From Shewanella insulae (GTDB taxonomy: Bacteria; Pseudomonadota; Gammaproteobacteria; Enterobacterales; Shewanellaceae), in contig NZ_WRPA01000009.1 of NCBI RefSeq assembly GCF_009831655.1, positions 62,001 to 126,000 of the forward strand: a DNA stretch of 64,000 nucleotides, written 5' to 3'. This document shows positions 55,460 through 64,000 of this stretch, one piece after another. A program made the translations under genes and the position numbers. The notes beneath the pieces were generated by a model. It ran no database searches. It was given only the letters and a program-made list of their open reading frames with translations, and was not told where the DNA came from. How positions within the stretch are numbered: the stretch's first letter is position 1; each line of letters begins with the position of its first letter.

Positions 55460-58400
55460 CGCTTGACTCCATGTTCACAGGCTTTTCCTGTGATTCTTGC
55501 TGTGGCGGCGTCTCAATTTTTTGTTCCGCTGGCGCCTGCTGCCCGGTGGGCGTCTCCTTAAACTCAGGCATGGCGACGACCGCCGGCTTAGGGATCTCTA
55601 CGCCAGATGACGTCACCTCTTCATTCGCCGAGACGCCCTCAGGCTGAGTCGCTGATACTGGCTGCTGCAACGGTTCCTGTTCTTGCTGCTGTTGCTGCTG
55701 TTGCGCTGGCTGTTCGCCTTCAGGCTTAGCTTCTGTGCCAGGGACTTGATCTGATTTACGCGGCAACACAGATTCGGGGATCTCTATCTCCTTGCTCTTA
55801 CGTTCCAGCTCCTCCAGCTTAGGCTCTGACATGGTGCCCGTCAGCCTGAAGCGGATCTCAGATATCACCTCGATCACCGGCTCCAACACCTTGGTCAGGG
55901 CGAAGGCGCCCAGGCCCAGGGTCCAACCGCCGGTGCTGAGCAGCACCACTGTAGGTACGCTGGAGGCCAGTTGCGGCACGAAACGTATGTCGTAGTTGAG
56001 GCTCTCGGTAGTGAGGTCGGTATAGCCTCGCACCCTCATGTTGCCCGCAACCGCATCCATCTCAGAGTCCGTGGTCTTCACCACGCCGTTATCCAGCTTA
56101 AGGGTACCGGTAAAGGAGTTAAAATAGAGTCCCTTGCCGAAGACGTCGGAGAAATCCAGTGAAAGCTTACGCAGCAAGGAATCCAGGCTAAAGAGAGAGA
56201 AGATACGCGCGCCCTTGTCACTCACCTCAGACAGGTGGCCCTTGCCCAACTTGTAACTGATCTGGCCATTGAGGGTCTCCAGCGAGAAACCATAGGGCGC
56301 CCCCTGCCAGGACAGCTCGGCCTGCAGATCCAGCGGCGCCTCCTTGAGGCCTGGGTCTATACCCAGACGCTCTGAGACCTCATCGAACTGTTTGGCCTTG
56401 AGATCCACCTGAAACTCGGTCAGGTTCTGCCCCTCACTGTTGGACCAGGCGCCCTTACCCTTGAGGGTGATCCCCGGGGTGGTGATGGCGATGGTCTGAA
56501 TCTGATAGTCGCCATTCTTGGGCGTCGCCTGCAACACCAGATGGCCCAGGGGCTTGCCGTAGAAGCTGAACTGATCCACATCCACCGCCAGCGGCGGCAG
56601 TATGCCGAGCACCTCGTCGCTGGCAACCTCTGACTCTTCGCCCTCCTTGCTCTCGGGCGCAAAGTTAAATCGGCTCGCCACCAGCTTTAAGCCCTGGGTC
56701 GACCAGTCGGGATAGAAGTCCACCCGACCACTAAACTCGTTGGCGTTGCCCTCGAAGCGCCAGCCATGCTCCGTCGGATGAGCGTCCAGACTCAACTCGG
56801 TCAGCGGCTGACCATAGAGATCTAGCTGGCGTACCTGACCATCGACCGCGATGAGTGGCGGGAAGAAGCTGCTCTTCTCCGGCTCGGATTCTCCTTGAAT
56901 CAGCGGGGCCTCGGGTGTCTGTTCGGCCAGGGCCTGCCGCATAGCGGCATCTAATGAGGATTCCAGTGCGGCATCTCCCATGAATCCCTTGATGATGGGT
57001 AGCCAGGGAGCAAATTCTGTGGCGGGCATATCCAGCTGCAGATGGCCGGCCTGACGCTTAAGTTGATCGCCAGGCTTAAACAGGCGCCCCAGCAACAGAT
57101 CGAAATGCGCCAGATGATCGCCCGACTCCTCATCGAAGCCACCCCAGAACTCCATCTGATCCCCAAGCTTAGCCCCTAATGAGGACTGCTTATTGTCACC
57201 GATCAGCTCGAAGGAGAGGGCTCGCCGGCTGTCCGCCATCTTGGCAAACTTACCCGGTAGGCTGAGCTCGACGCCCTGCATGTCACTCTTCACCTGGGCC
57301 TGGATACGGTAGCCCAGCTCATCGAAGATCAGCGTCATGGCCCCCTGCCAATCCAGTTCGCCGCTGTAGTAATCCTTGAGAGGGTTATCCAGTGTCGCAG
57401 GCAGTGAGGTCAATGCCCACTGTCCCTGCATATCCAGATTCAGACCATAATGCTGGTTAACCTTACCTGTGTCGAAGGTGAATCTCACGGGTTGCTCGAA
57501 CAGACGCGCCGCTATCTTCTCGCCGGTGACCACCTCGTTGGCAAAGTAGACCTCACCTGTCACGCCGTCTAGCTGCACCCCAGGTTGGCTAATGTAGACA
57601 GGGGTATCGTCGAACTTCACCTGGCCCAGAATCTGCTCCTTCCCCCCTTGATACAGAGGAATGCTGAGATCCAGCCTGCCCGACACCTCACCCTGTACCT
57701 GCACCACCTCCAGGGTGGCCCCAACGGTATCGGCTAGAGGCGAGCGTAACAGCACCTGCTTGGCGGCCTCGCCCTGAGTGCGAAGATCCGCCTTCACCGT
57801 CAGCAGGGTCTGTTGACTCATGCGCGGGATGGCCACATGGGCGCCGTCGGCGGGAACATCCATTAACATCCCCTTATTCACCCAGATATCCATAGCCGCA
57901 TTCTCAAACAGGGCATTTAGACTCAGATCGGTCACCTCGGGCCAATCGGGCTGGAACCTGTAGCGGGCCTGATTCAATGAGAAGCCAGCCTGGAATACGC
58001 CGCTATTGTCATCATAGGGGAAATGCTTCAGGGGGCCATTCCACACCACCTTGGCGTCCTGGCTCTGCCCCGCCTTGATGGCGCCGCTGAGATAATCGAC
58101 CAGGGATTCGGACATGGCGTGTTTGGGAAAATAGTACTTGGCCCTGGCGGCGTTTTTCACCTGCACATCGGCCAGCAGGTTGAGACTGGCCTCATCTGCA
58201 AAGTCAAGTTTCATTGCCGCATCGAGGTCTAGATCCCCATTATAGAAATGCAGCTTAGGGGCGATCAGCGCCGCCTCGTCCAAGGCATATTTTAGGGTAA
58301 AAGCCTCGCCCTCTAGCGACAATGGCGCCTCGAAGCCGCCGTTAAAATCCAATTGATAATGCTGCTCGGGTGCAGACAGATAGAGATCGCTACCCTGCAT

Positions 58401-59684
58401 GCCTAGCCGCAGGTCGATCGCCTCTGCTCTTGGGATCTGGCCGCTGCCTTGCCAGGCAAACTGTTTTAGCTGCGCCGACATGGCAAAACCCTGCCGCTCT
58501 CCATAACCCAGCTTGAGCCCCTCTATGGTCCCCTTGGGCGCCATCGACTGCCACAGGTAGAGGCCCTCGAGATCCATGCCGGGAACCAGCGGCAACAGAG
58601 GCAGCAAGACATCGGCATCGAGTTGATTAATGTTAGCCACTAGCCGATCGTCACGCTTGAGTGCACCGACATGCAGCGCCGGCCAAGCCTGCTCATTAGT
58701 GACGAAGGCCAGATCTGAGCTGGTCAACTGCCAACCCGAGATCTGAGGCTGCCAGTTAAGCTGCCCACCCTGGATCTCAAATTTTTGCTGCTCCCCCTTG
58801 AGCTGCCACTGCAGCCAGCTTGGCTCGAAGGCGACCGTCGCGGCGGTAAAGGCTCGGTTGGAGAACTCTGCCCAGGCCTGCAGGTTCACCACCCCCTCTA
58901 GTGGCAGCTTCTTGCCCGAGGCGTAAGGGTTTTCCTGACGAGAGGCCCATTTACCCAGGTCCAGTGAGTTGGCCGCCAGATAGAGCTGACCGGTTAAGGA
59001 CTCAGGGCTATGGCCATCGCCACGAATATCGACAGAGAGGGAGAGACGCTCGACCTCTGAGGCCAGCTCGTCGAGGAACAACGCCCCCTCGGCCCTGTGG
59101 CGATCCCCTAGGTTGCGCCAGCGCAGATCCTTGATATGGATGGGCCTGAACTTGTGGGAGCGGCTGATCAGCTGCATGGTCACATCTGTGATGGCGAACC
59201 GATCGAACTGCTCCAGCATCAGGGCGTAGAGCCAATCGGTGTTCTGTTCTACCACAGGGGTATCGCTACTTGGCTCACCGTTACCGCTCGAGCCGATGCG
59301 GTCCAGATCCAGCGCTATCTTGACGCCCTCGAAGATCACATTTTCTATCTGAGGTGAAGCCGAGACCAGGCTGTCCCAGAAATCCAGCTTGAGGTGGACA
59401 CTGTCTATGATGAAGGTAACCGGCAGGTTCTCCTGCACGGGCAAGACCAGATTCTTGATGGTTACTGCCGGGCCGAAGGCCTGCCACTCGGCGGTAAGCT
59501 CTGACACCTCAACCTTCACCTGATATTGCTGGTAGACATAACTCACCAGCTCTTGACGAACTTGATCCAGCTTAGGCAACAGGCCTCTGAACAGGCTGAC
59601 GCTCAAGGCAAAGAGCACCACTATGATGGCGATCATCTGCCAGCATAGGCGACCAAAGGTGCGAGGACAAAATGGGCGAGACAC
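55383..59684 (-). CDS. yhdP: AsmA-like inter-membrane lipid-transport protein YhdP
   Basis: The 1433-residue protein has an N-terminal membrane helix (MIAIIVVLFALSVSLFRGLL) and a long beta-strand body typical of AsmA-like bridge proteins. YhdP, TamB and YdbH move phospholipid to the outer membrane in E. coli. The C-terminal AsmA domain ends near residue 1290 (RFRLTGTMSEPKLEELERK). Beyond it lies an extension of about 140 residues, Pro/Glu/Gln-rich with a Q7 tract near 1330; E. coli YhdP (1266) lacks it. The start is a GTG overlapping the rng stop by one base. Confidence 0.95.
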   Translation of the reverse strand: MSRPFCPRTFGRLCWQMIAIIVVLFALSVSLFRGLLPKLDQVRQELVSYVYQQYQVKVEVSELTAEWQAFGPAVTIKNLVLPVQENLPVTFIIDSVHLKLDFWDSLVSASPQIENVIFEGVKIALDLDRIGSSGNGEPSSDTPVVEQNTDWLYALMLEQFDRFAITDVTMQLISRSHKFRPIHIKDLRWRNLGDRHRAEGALFLDELASEVERLSLSVDIRGDGHSPESLTGQLYLAANSLDLGKWASRQENPYASGKKLPLEGVVNLQAWAEFSNRAFTAATVAFEPSWLQWQLKGEQQKFEIQGGQLNWQPQISGWQLTSSDLAFVTNEQAWPALHVGALKRDDRLVANINQLDADVLLPLLPLVPGMDLEGLYLWQSMAPKGTIEGLKLGYGERQGFAMSAQLKQFAWQGSGQIPRAEAIDLRLGMQGSDLYLSAPEQHYQLDFNGGFEAPLSLEGEAFTLKYALDEAALIAPKLHFYNGDLDLDAAMKLDFADEASLNLLADVQVKNAARAKYYFPKHAMSESLVDYLSGAIKAGQSQDAKVVWNGPLKHFPYDDNSGVFQAGFSLNQARYRFQPDWPEVTDLSLNALFENAAMDIWVNKGMLMDVPADGAHVAIPRMSQQTLLTVKADLRTQGEAAKQVLLRSPLADTVGATLEVVQVQGEVSGRLDLSIPLYQGGKEQILGQVKFDDTPVYISQPGVQLDGVTGEVYFANEVVTGEKIAARLFEQPVRFTFDTGKVNQHYGLNLDMQGQWALTSLPATLDNPLKDYYSGELDWQGAMTLIFDELGYRIQAQVKSDMQGVELSLPGKFAKMADSRRALSFELIGDNKQSSLGAKLGDQMEFWGGFDEESGDHLAHFDLLLGRLFKPGDQLKRQAGHLQLDMPATEFAPWLPIIKGFMGDAALESSLDAAMRQALAEQTPEAPLIQGESEPEKSSFFPPLIAVDGQVRQLDLYGQPLTELSLDAHPTEHGWRFEGNANEFSGRVDFYPDWSTQGLKLVASRFNFAPESKEGEESEVASDEVLGILPPLAVDVDQFSFYGKPLGHLVLQATPKNGDYQIQTIAITTPGITLKGKGAWSNSEGQNLTEFQVDLKAKQFDEVSERLGIDPGLKEAPLDLQAELSWQGAPYGFSLETLNGQISYKLGKGHLSEVSDKGARIFSLFSLDSLLRKLSLDFSDVFGKGLYFNSFTGTLKLDNGVVKTTDSEMDAVAGNMRVRGYTDLTTESLNYDIRFVPQLASSVPTVVLLSTGGWTLGLGAFALTKVLEPVIEVISEIRFRLTGTMSEPKLEELERKSKEIEIPESVLPRKSDQVPGTEAKPEGEQPAQQQQQQQEQEPLQQPVSATQPEGVSANEEVTSSGVEIPKPAVVAMPEFKETPTGQQAPAEQKIETPPQQESQEKPVNMESSDADQPITMSEWSRRRGEPRLYSRAA

Positions 59685-61186
59685 TACATTATCACCACAT
59701 CGAATTTGTTTTGCGCATACATGGGCTCGTTCTGCAGACGTACATGCTTGCCTATGTAGGCCCCGAGTTCAGCCACCAGATGACTCTCCTCGCCGGTAAG
59801 GCTGTTATAGACCGCCGGGGCGCAGTAGACCAGAAATTCGTCGGCATCATAGCCACGATTGAGACGGATGATCTCGCGGAAGATCTCGTAAGAAACCGTC
59901 TCGACTGTCTTCAGGCTCCCCGTGCCGTAACAGGCCGGACACTCACCGCACAGCACATGCTCCAGGCTCTCGCGGGTACGCTTACGGGTCATCTCCACCA
60001 GGCCAAGCCCAGAGAAGCCGCTGACGTTGGTCTTCACCCTGTCAGTGGCCAATGCCGCCTCCAGGGTGCTGAGCACACGCTTCTTATGGTCTTCATTCAG
60101 CATGTCGATGAAATCTATGATGATAATCCCCCCCAGATTACGCAGGCGCAATTGGCGAGCGATGGCGTGGGTCGCCTCCAGGTTGGTGTTGAATATGGTC
60201 TCTTCCAGGTTACGATGGCCGACGAAGGCGCCTGTGTTGATATCGACCGTAGTCATGGCCTCGGTCTGATCTATGATCAGGTAGCCACCAGATTTGAGCT
60301 CCACCTTGCGCCCCAGGGCGCGCTGCACCTCGTTCTCTACATCATAGAGATCGAAGATGGGCACCCGGCCGGAGTAGTGTTCTATCTTGTCGGCGATCTC
60401 GGGCATAAATTCCTGAGTAAACTGCAGCAGCTCCTCGTAGGTCTGGCCGGAATCCACCTGGATCTGATCCAGCTCGGTACCGACAAAGTCGCGTACGATA
60501 CGCACAGGCAAGGCGAGATCTTGATAGAGCAGGGAGACACCCGGGCGCTTGCGACGCTCGCACACCTTGGCCCAGACCCGACGCAGGAAGGCCGCATCCT
60601 GGATCAGCTCCTGCTCGCCGGCATTCTCGGCGGCGGTGCGAATGATGAAGCCGCCATCTTCGTCGACGAAGGGCTCGGTCAGCCCCTTGAGACGGGCACG
60701 CACCTCTTCGGACTCGATCCGCTGTGATACCCCCACATGGCTGGAGCCCGGCATGAATACCAGGTAGCGTGAGGGTAAGGTGATGTCTGTGGTGAGCCGT
60801 GCGCCCTTGGTGCCCAGGGGATCTTTCACCACCTGCACCATGATGTCCTGACCCTGACGCACCAGCTCGGCGATATCTCGTACGACGAAGTTGCCCTTCT
60901 CGACATCGGCCACACACTCGGTATGGGGTACGATATCTGAGGCATGGAGGAAGGCGGCCTTATCCAGGCCGATATCGACAAAGGCGGCCTGCATGCCTGG
61001 CAGCACCCGGCTAACCTTGCCCTTATAGATGTTGCCCACCAGGCCACGCTTCATGCGGCGCTCGATATGCACCTCTTGCAAGATGCCATATTCCACCAGC
61101 GCCACCCGCGCCTCGGTAGGCGTCACATTGATCAATAACTCAGAACCAATCTTTTTCTGTACTCTGTTTTTGACTATGTGACTCAT
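59684..61186 (-). CDS. rng: Ribonuclease G
   Basis: The 500-residue protein matches E. coli RNase G (489) from ELLINVTPTEARVALVEYGILQE on; about 14 extra residues lie at the N-terminus. It has an S1 domain (GNIYKGKVSRVLPGMQAAFVDIG) and catalytic Asp in AMTTVDINTGAF and IIIIDFIDML. The Zn-link is CGECPACYGTG. It matures 16S rRNA 5' ends and degrades mRNA. Confidence 0.97.
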   Translation of the reverse strand: MSHIVKNRVQKKIGSELLINVTPTEARVALVEYGILQEVHIERRMKRGLVGNIYKGKVSRVLPGMQAAFVDIGLDKAAFLHASDIVPHTECVADVEKGNFVVRDIAELVRQGQDIMVQVVKDPLGTKGARLTTDITLPSRYLVFMPGSSHVGVSQRIESEEVRARLKGLTEPFVDEDGGFIIRTAAENAGEQELIQDAAFLRRVWAKVCERRKRPGVSLLYQDLALPVRIVRDFVGTELDQIQVDSGQTYEELLQFTQEFMPEIADKIEHYSGRVPIFDLYDVENEVQRALGRKVELKSGGYLIIDQTEAMTTVDINTGAFVGHRNLEETIFNTNLEATHAIARQLRLRNLGGIIIIDFIDMLNEDHKKRVLSTLEAALATDRVKTNVSGFSGLGLVEMTRKRTRESLEHVLCGECPACYGTGSLKTVETVSYEIFREIIRLNRGYDADEFLVYCAPAVYNSLTGEESHLVAELGAYIGKHVRLQNEPMYAQNKFDVVIM

Positions 61187-61267
61187 GATTACTCACTTAA
61201 TATGATTGAAGCATTAACGACCCAAAGACGAGCGCTAATCTTGGAAAAGCCAATCCCTAACCCGAAA

Positions 61268-61852
61268 TTATAAAACCTGCATCTCGCTCAGTAGCGCTCT
61301 CGTCTCAACCAGCGGCAGACCCACCACCGCCGAATAGCTGCCATCTATGGCCTCGACGAAGCAGCCGCCCAGGCCCTGAATGCCATAGGCGCCGGCCTTG
61401 TCCATAGGTTCGCCGGTGCCAATATAGGCTAAGATATCTTGTTCAGTTAGGCCGCAAAATTGCACTTTAGTTTCAACTAATCGAGACAGGGTTCGCTCGC
61501 CGTCGGTGACTGCCACCGCCGTCATCACGCTATGACGCTTACCTGAAAGCGCACTAAGCATCCGCCTGGCGTCCAGCTCATCCTTAGGCTTACCTAAGAT
61601 TTCGCCGTCCAATACAACTATAGTATCTGAGCCCAACACCACGGCATCCGCCTGTCCCCAGAGCGTCAGTCCTGCGCAAGCCTTCTCAATTGCCAGGCGC
61701 ACCACAAATTCTTCTGCGCTCTCCCCCGTCCTATGACTCTCGTCGATATCGGCGGCTAGCGCCTCGAAACCAAAGCCGGGTTGACCCAGGCCGACCTGCG
61801 CCAGCAGCTCGCGACGACGGGGAGAGGAAGAGGCTAATACCAGTTGCATCAT
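61268..61852 (-). CDS. Maf-family nucleotide pyrophosphatase
   Basis: The 194-residue protein has the Maf motifs [14 protein letters not shown] at the start and [18 protein letters not shown] near 71-88, with the late GAYGIQGLG block. This subgroup (YhdE type) hydrolyses dTTP, UTP and modified pyrimidine nucleotides. It overlaps mreD by one base; a gap of 81 bases leads on to rng. Confidence 0.95.
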   Translation of the reverse strand: MMQLVLASSSPRRRELLAQVGLGQPGFGFEALAADIDESHRTGESAEEFVVRLAIEKACAGLTLWGQADAVVLGSDTIVVLDGEILGKPKDELDARRMLSALSGKRHSVMTAVAVTDGERTLSRLVETKVQFCGLTEQDILAYIGTGEPMDKAGAYGIQGLGGCFVEAIDGSYSAVVGLPLVETRALLSEMQVL

Positions 61853-62340
61853 TATCTCACTTTATAAATACGACGAATGCGTCTCAGCATCCAAAATACC
61901 CAAGGCCAGATGATCAGGCTCGACAGGGCCGGCAGGAACAGGCTGACATCGAAGCTGGCCACGTTCACCACAAACTGTACCCAGAACACCAGCAGATGGT
62001 GCAGACACACCAGGCTGGCCACCATCAGGGCCTGTTGCCACATGGGGAAGTTACGCAGTCGCTGAAAATGCAGCACCACCACATAGATCACCAGCGACAT
62101 GGAGAGTGCACGAATGCCAAGATGGGCCCCCAACAGGATATCCAGCAACACCCCCAGCACCCAGGCAGAAAGTATGTTGTAGCGATGCGGCAGCGCCATC
62201 GCCCAGTAGATCATCACTAGCAGCAGCCAGTCAGGGCGCCAGGACTCGACCAGACCGGGCAGCGGCATGATCTGAAATAACATGGCCAACAGGAAGCTTA
62301 GCCAGACCACCCAACGTCCGTGGGGAATATGCATGCTCAT
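61852..62340 (-). CDS. mreD: Rod shape-determining protein MreD
   Basis: The 162-residue protein has five membrane helices ([51 protein letters not shown]; and two more) in the MreD pattern. It scaffolds the elongasome with MreC and RodA. It overlaps mreC by four bases (ATGA). Confidence 0.95.
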   Translation of the reverse strand: MSMHIPHGRWVVWLSFLLAMLFQIMPLPGLVESWRPDWLLLVMIYWAMALPHRYNILSAWVLGVLLDILLGAHLGIRALSMSLVIYVVVLHFQRLRNFPMWQQALMVASLVCLHHLLVFWVQFVVNVASFDVSLFLPALSSLIIWPWVFWMLRRIRRIYKVR

Positions 62341-63206
62341 GGCGTCTCCTCCGCTTTCGGCTCGTCGGCTTTCGGCTCGGCTTGCTCACTCTGGTTGCCG
62401 TCGGGCCAGATCAACAGCAGATAACGGATACGATCCAGTGCCGCCAGGGGTTGAGCAGTGACTGTGGCATAGCTCTGGCCATCGTCACGTTCGACCTTCA
62501 TGACTCGCGCCACGGGATAACCTTCAGGGAAACGCTTACCCAGACCGGAGGAAACCAGGAGATCGCCGACCCTGAGATCCGTACTCTTGGCCACGTGGCG
62601 CAGCTCGAGCTCATCGAGCTCACCTATGCCCTGGACCACCAGGCGGACATCGTTACGGGTCACCCGCACCGGAATCGCATGAGTCACGTCTGAGATCAGC
62701 AGCACCCGACTGGTCAGCTCGCTGATCTCCACCACCTGACCTACTACCCCGTGGGCGTCCACCACTGGCTGACCGACGAATACACCGCTACGGGCGCCAT
62801 GGTTAAGCACCACATAGTGACGAAAGGGGTCGCTGGCCACCTCCATCACCTCGGCCACCATCTTCTTGGAGTCCATGTGCACTGGAGAGCCCAATAGGGC
62901 GCGCAGACGATCGTTTTCCTGTCTCAGATGCTCGAAACGCTGCAGACGCTCGCTCATCAAGAGTTGTTGCCGCAGCAGCTGCTTGTTCTGCTTGGCCAGC
63001 ATGTTGCGGGTGGCGATACTCTCGGCCGACCAATCCAGGACGGCGCCGGGGATGTTAGCCACGTATTGCAGGGGGCTGAGCAGAGAGGAGATAGATTGAC
63101 GTACCGGCTCCAGCCTATCGTTGGCCACCAGTAAGATCACCGACAAAACGATTGCCAATGTGAGCCTGAATTGATTCGAAATACCGCGGGCAAAAATAGG
63201 TTTCAT
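62337..63206 (-). CDS. mreC: Rod shape-determining protein MreC
   Basis: The 289-residue protein has one membrane helix (LTLAIVLSVILLVANDRL), a coiled coil (about 65-105), and the MreC beta domain (VFVGQPVVDAHGVVGQVVEISELTSRVLLI). The tail is Glu/Lys/Pro-rich ([11 protein letters not shown]). It links MreB filaments to periplasmic cell-wall synthases. A gap of 134 bases separates it from mreB. Confidence 0.96.
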   Translation of the reverse strand: MKPIFARGISNQFRLTLAIVLSVILLVANDRLEPVRQSISSLLSPLQYVANIPGAVLDWSAESIATRNMLAKQNKQLLRQQLLMSERLQRFEHLRQENDRLRALLGSPVHMDSKKMVAEVMEVASDPFRHYVVLNHGARSGVFVGQPVVDAHGVVGQVVEISELTSRVLLISDVTHAIPVRVTRNDVRLVVQGIGELDELELRHVAKSTDLRVGDLLVSSGLGKRFPEGYPVARVMKVERDDGQSYATVTAQPLAALDRIRYLLLIWPDGNQSEQAEPKADEPKAEETP

Positions 63207-63340
63207 AAAACACTTAAGGCAGCGAACCCGGTACCCGCTTTACCCCTTCCACCTAGAGGTGTCGGGGCGGCGAGGCATTATTTACTGTGTCTCGCCAGGG
63301 GTGTAACCAGAGTCTAGCTGCCTATTTTCTTTGAGCCGAA

Positions 63341-64000
<660 letters not shown>

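Noticed and set aside
59672-60727. Forward 351-codon frame
   Set aside because: Antisense to rng, whose protein matches RNase G along its length.

Overview
The window reads as a continuous chromosomal segment of a marine gammaproteobacterium, most probably Shewanella. The evidence is the mreBCD-maf-rng-yhdP-nitrilase-tldD order, orthologues of rapA, rraB, cmoM, darP and pmbA, many c-di-GMP and chemotaxis proteins, and Shewanella-type conserved hypotheticals. The species cannot be settled from the sequence alone. I saw no rRNA, tRNA, CRISPR array, insertion sequence or prophage.

Layout. 1-9.1 kb: a PIN-PhoH ATPase (cut by the window edge), rapA, a DUF3530 protein, a UPF0114 membrane protein, a crotonase, and a two-gene signalling unit (CheC-type response regulator plus PAS-GGDEF cyclase). 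9.1-14.8 kb: rraB, plsC, and a zinc-uptake cluster (chaperone-like protein, His-rich outer-membrane barrel, binding protein, permease) with no ATPase gene beside it. 14.8-28.5 kb: mostly housekeeping and single genes (MscS channel, fhs, aldo/keto reductase, MaoC protein, cmoM, cheD, TraB/GumN protein, EAL-CBS-GGDEF protein, DUF3016, DUF4240, several small hypotheticals, HU).

28.5-36.3 kb is the most accessory-looking part. It holds a TorF-type porin, a 57-residue basic/coiled small protein, a membrane chemoreceptor, a chalcone-isomerase-like secreted protein, and a three-gene unit of two paralogous polytopic membrane proteins plus a beta-barrel protein. That unit has a tandem inverted-repeat operator candidate in front and a terminator behind. 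A decayed copy of the 57-residue gene lies on the far side, so the block is bracketed by an intact and a dead copy of the same gene. The block is followed by about 850 bases of gene-poor DNA.

36.3-39.4 kb encodes a compact ABC-2 exporter (lipoprotein HlyD, ATPase, permease). 39.4-42.2 kb has an alanine/sodium symporter, a CopD-like protein and a PspC protein. 42.3-46.1 kb is a complete arsenic operon (arsR, acr3, arsenate-type GAPDH, arsJ) behind a perfect 24-base palindrome that overlaps the promoter. Together these would export arsenite and, through 1-arseno-3-phosphoglycerate, arsenate. 46.2-64 kb has pmbA and darP, then a TolC-HlyD-permease-permease exporter without its own ATPase, then tldD and the cell-shape and RNA-processing operon that ends in mreB at the window edge.

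The best candidates for something undescribed are the membrane-protein pair with the beta-barrel and its operator (32.2-35.5 kb), and the two transport clusters that lack ATPase genes.
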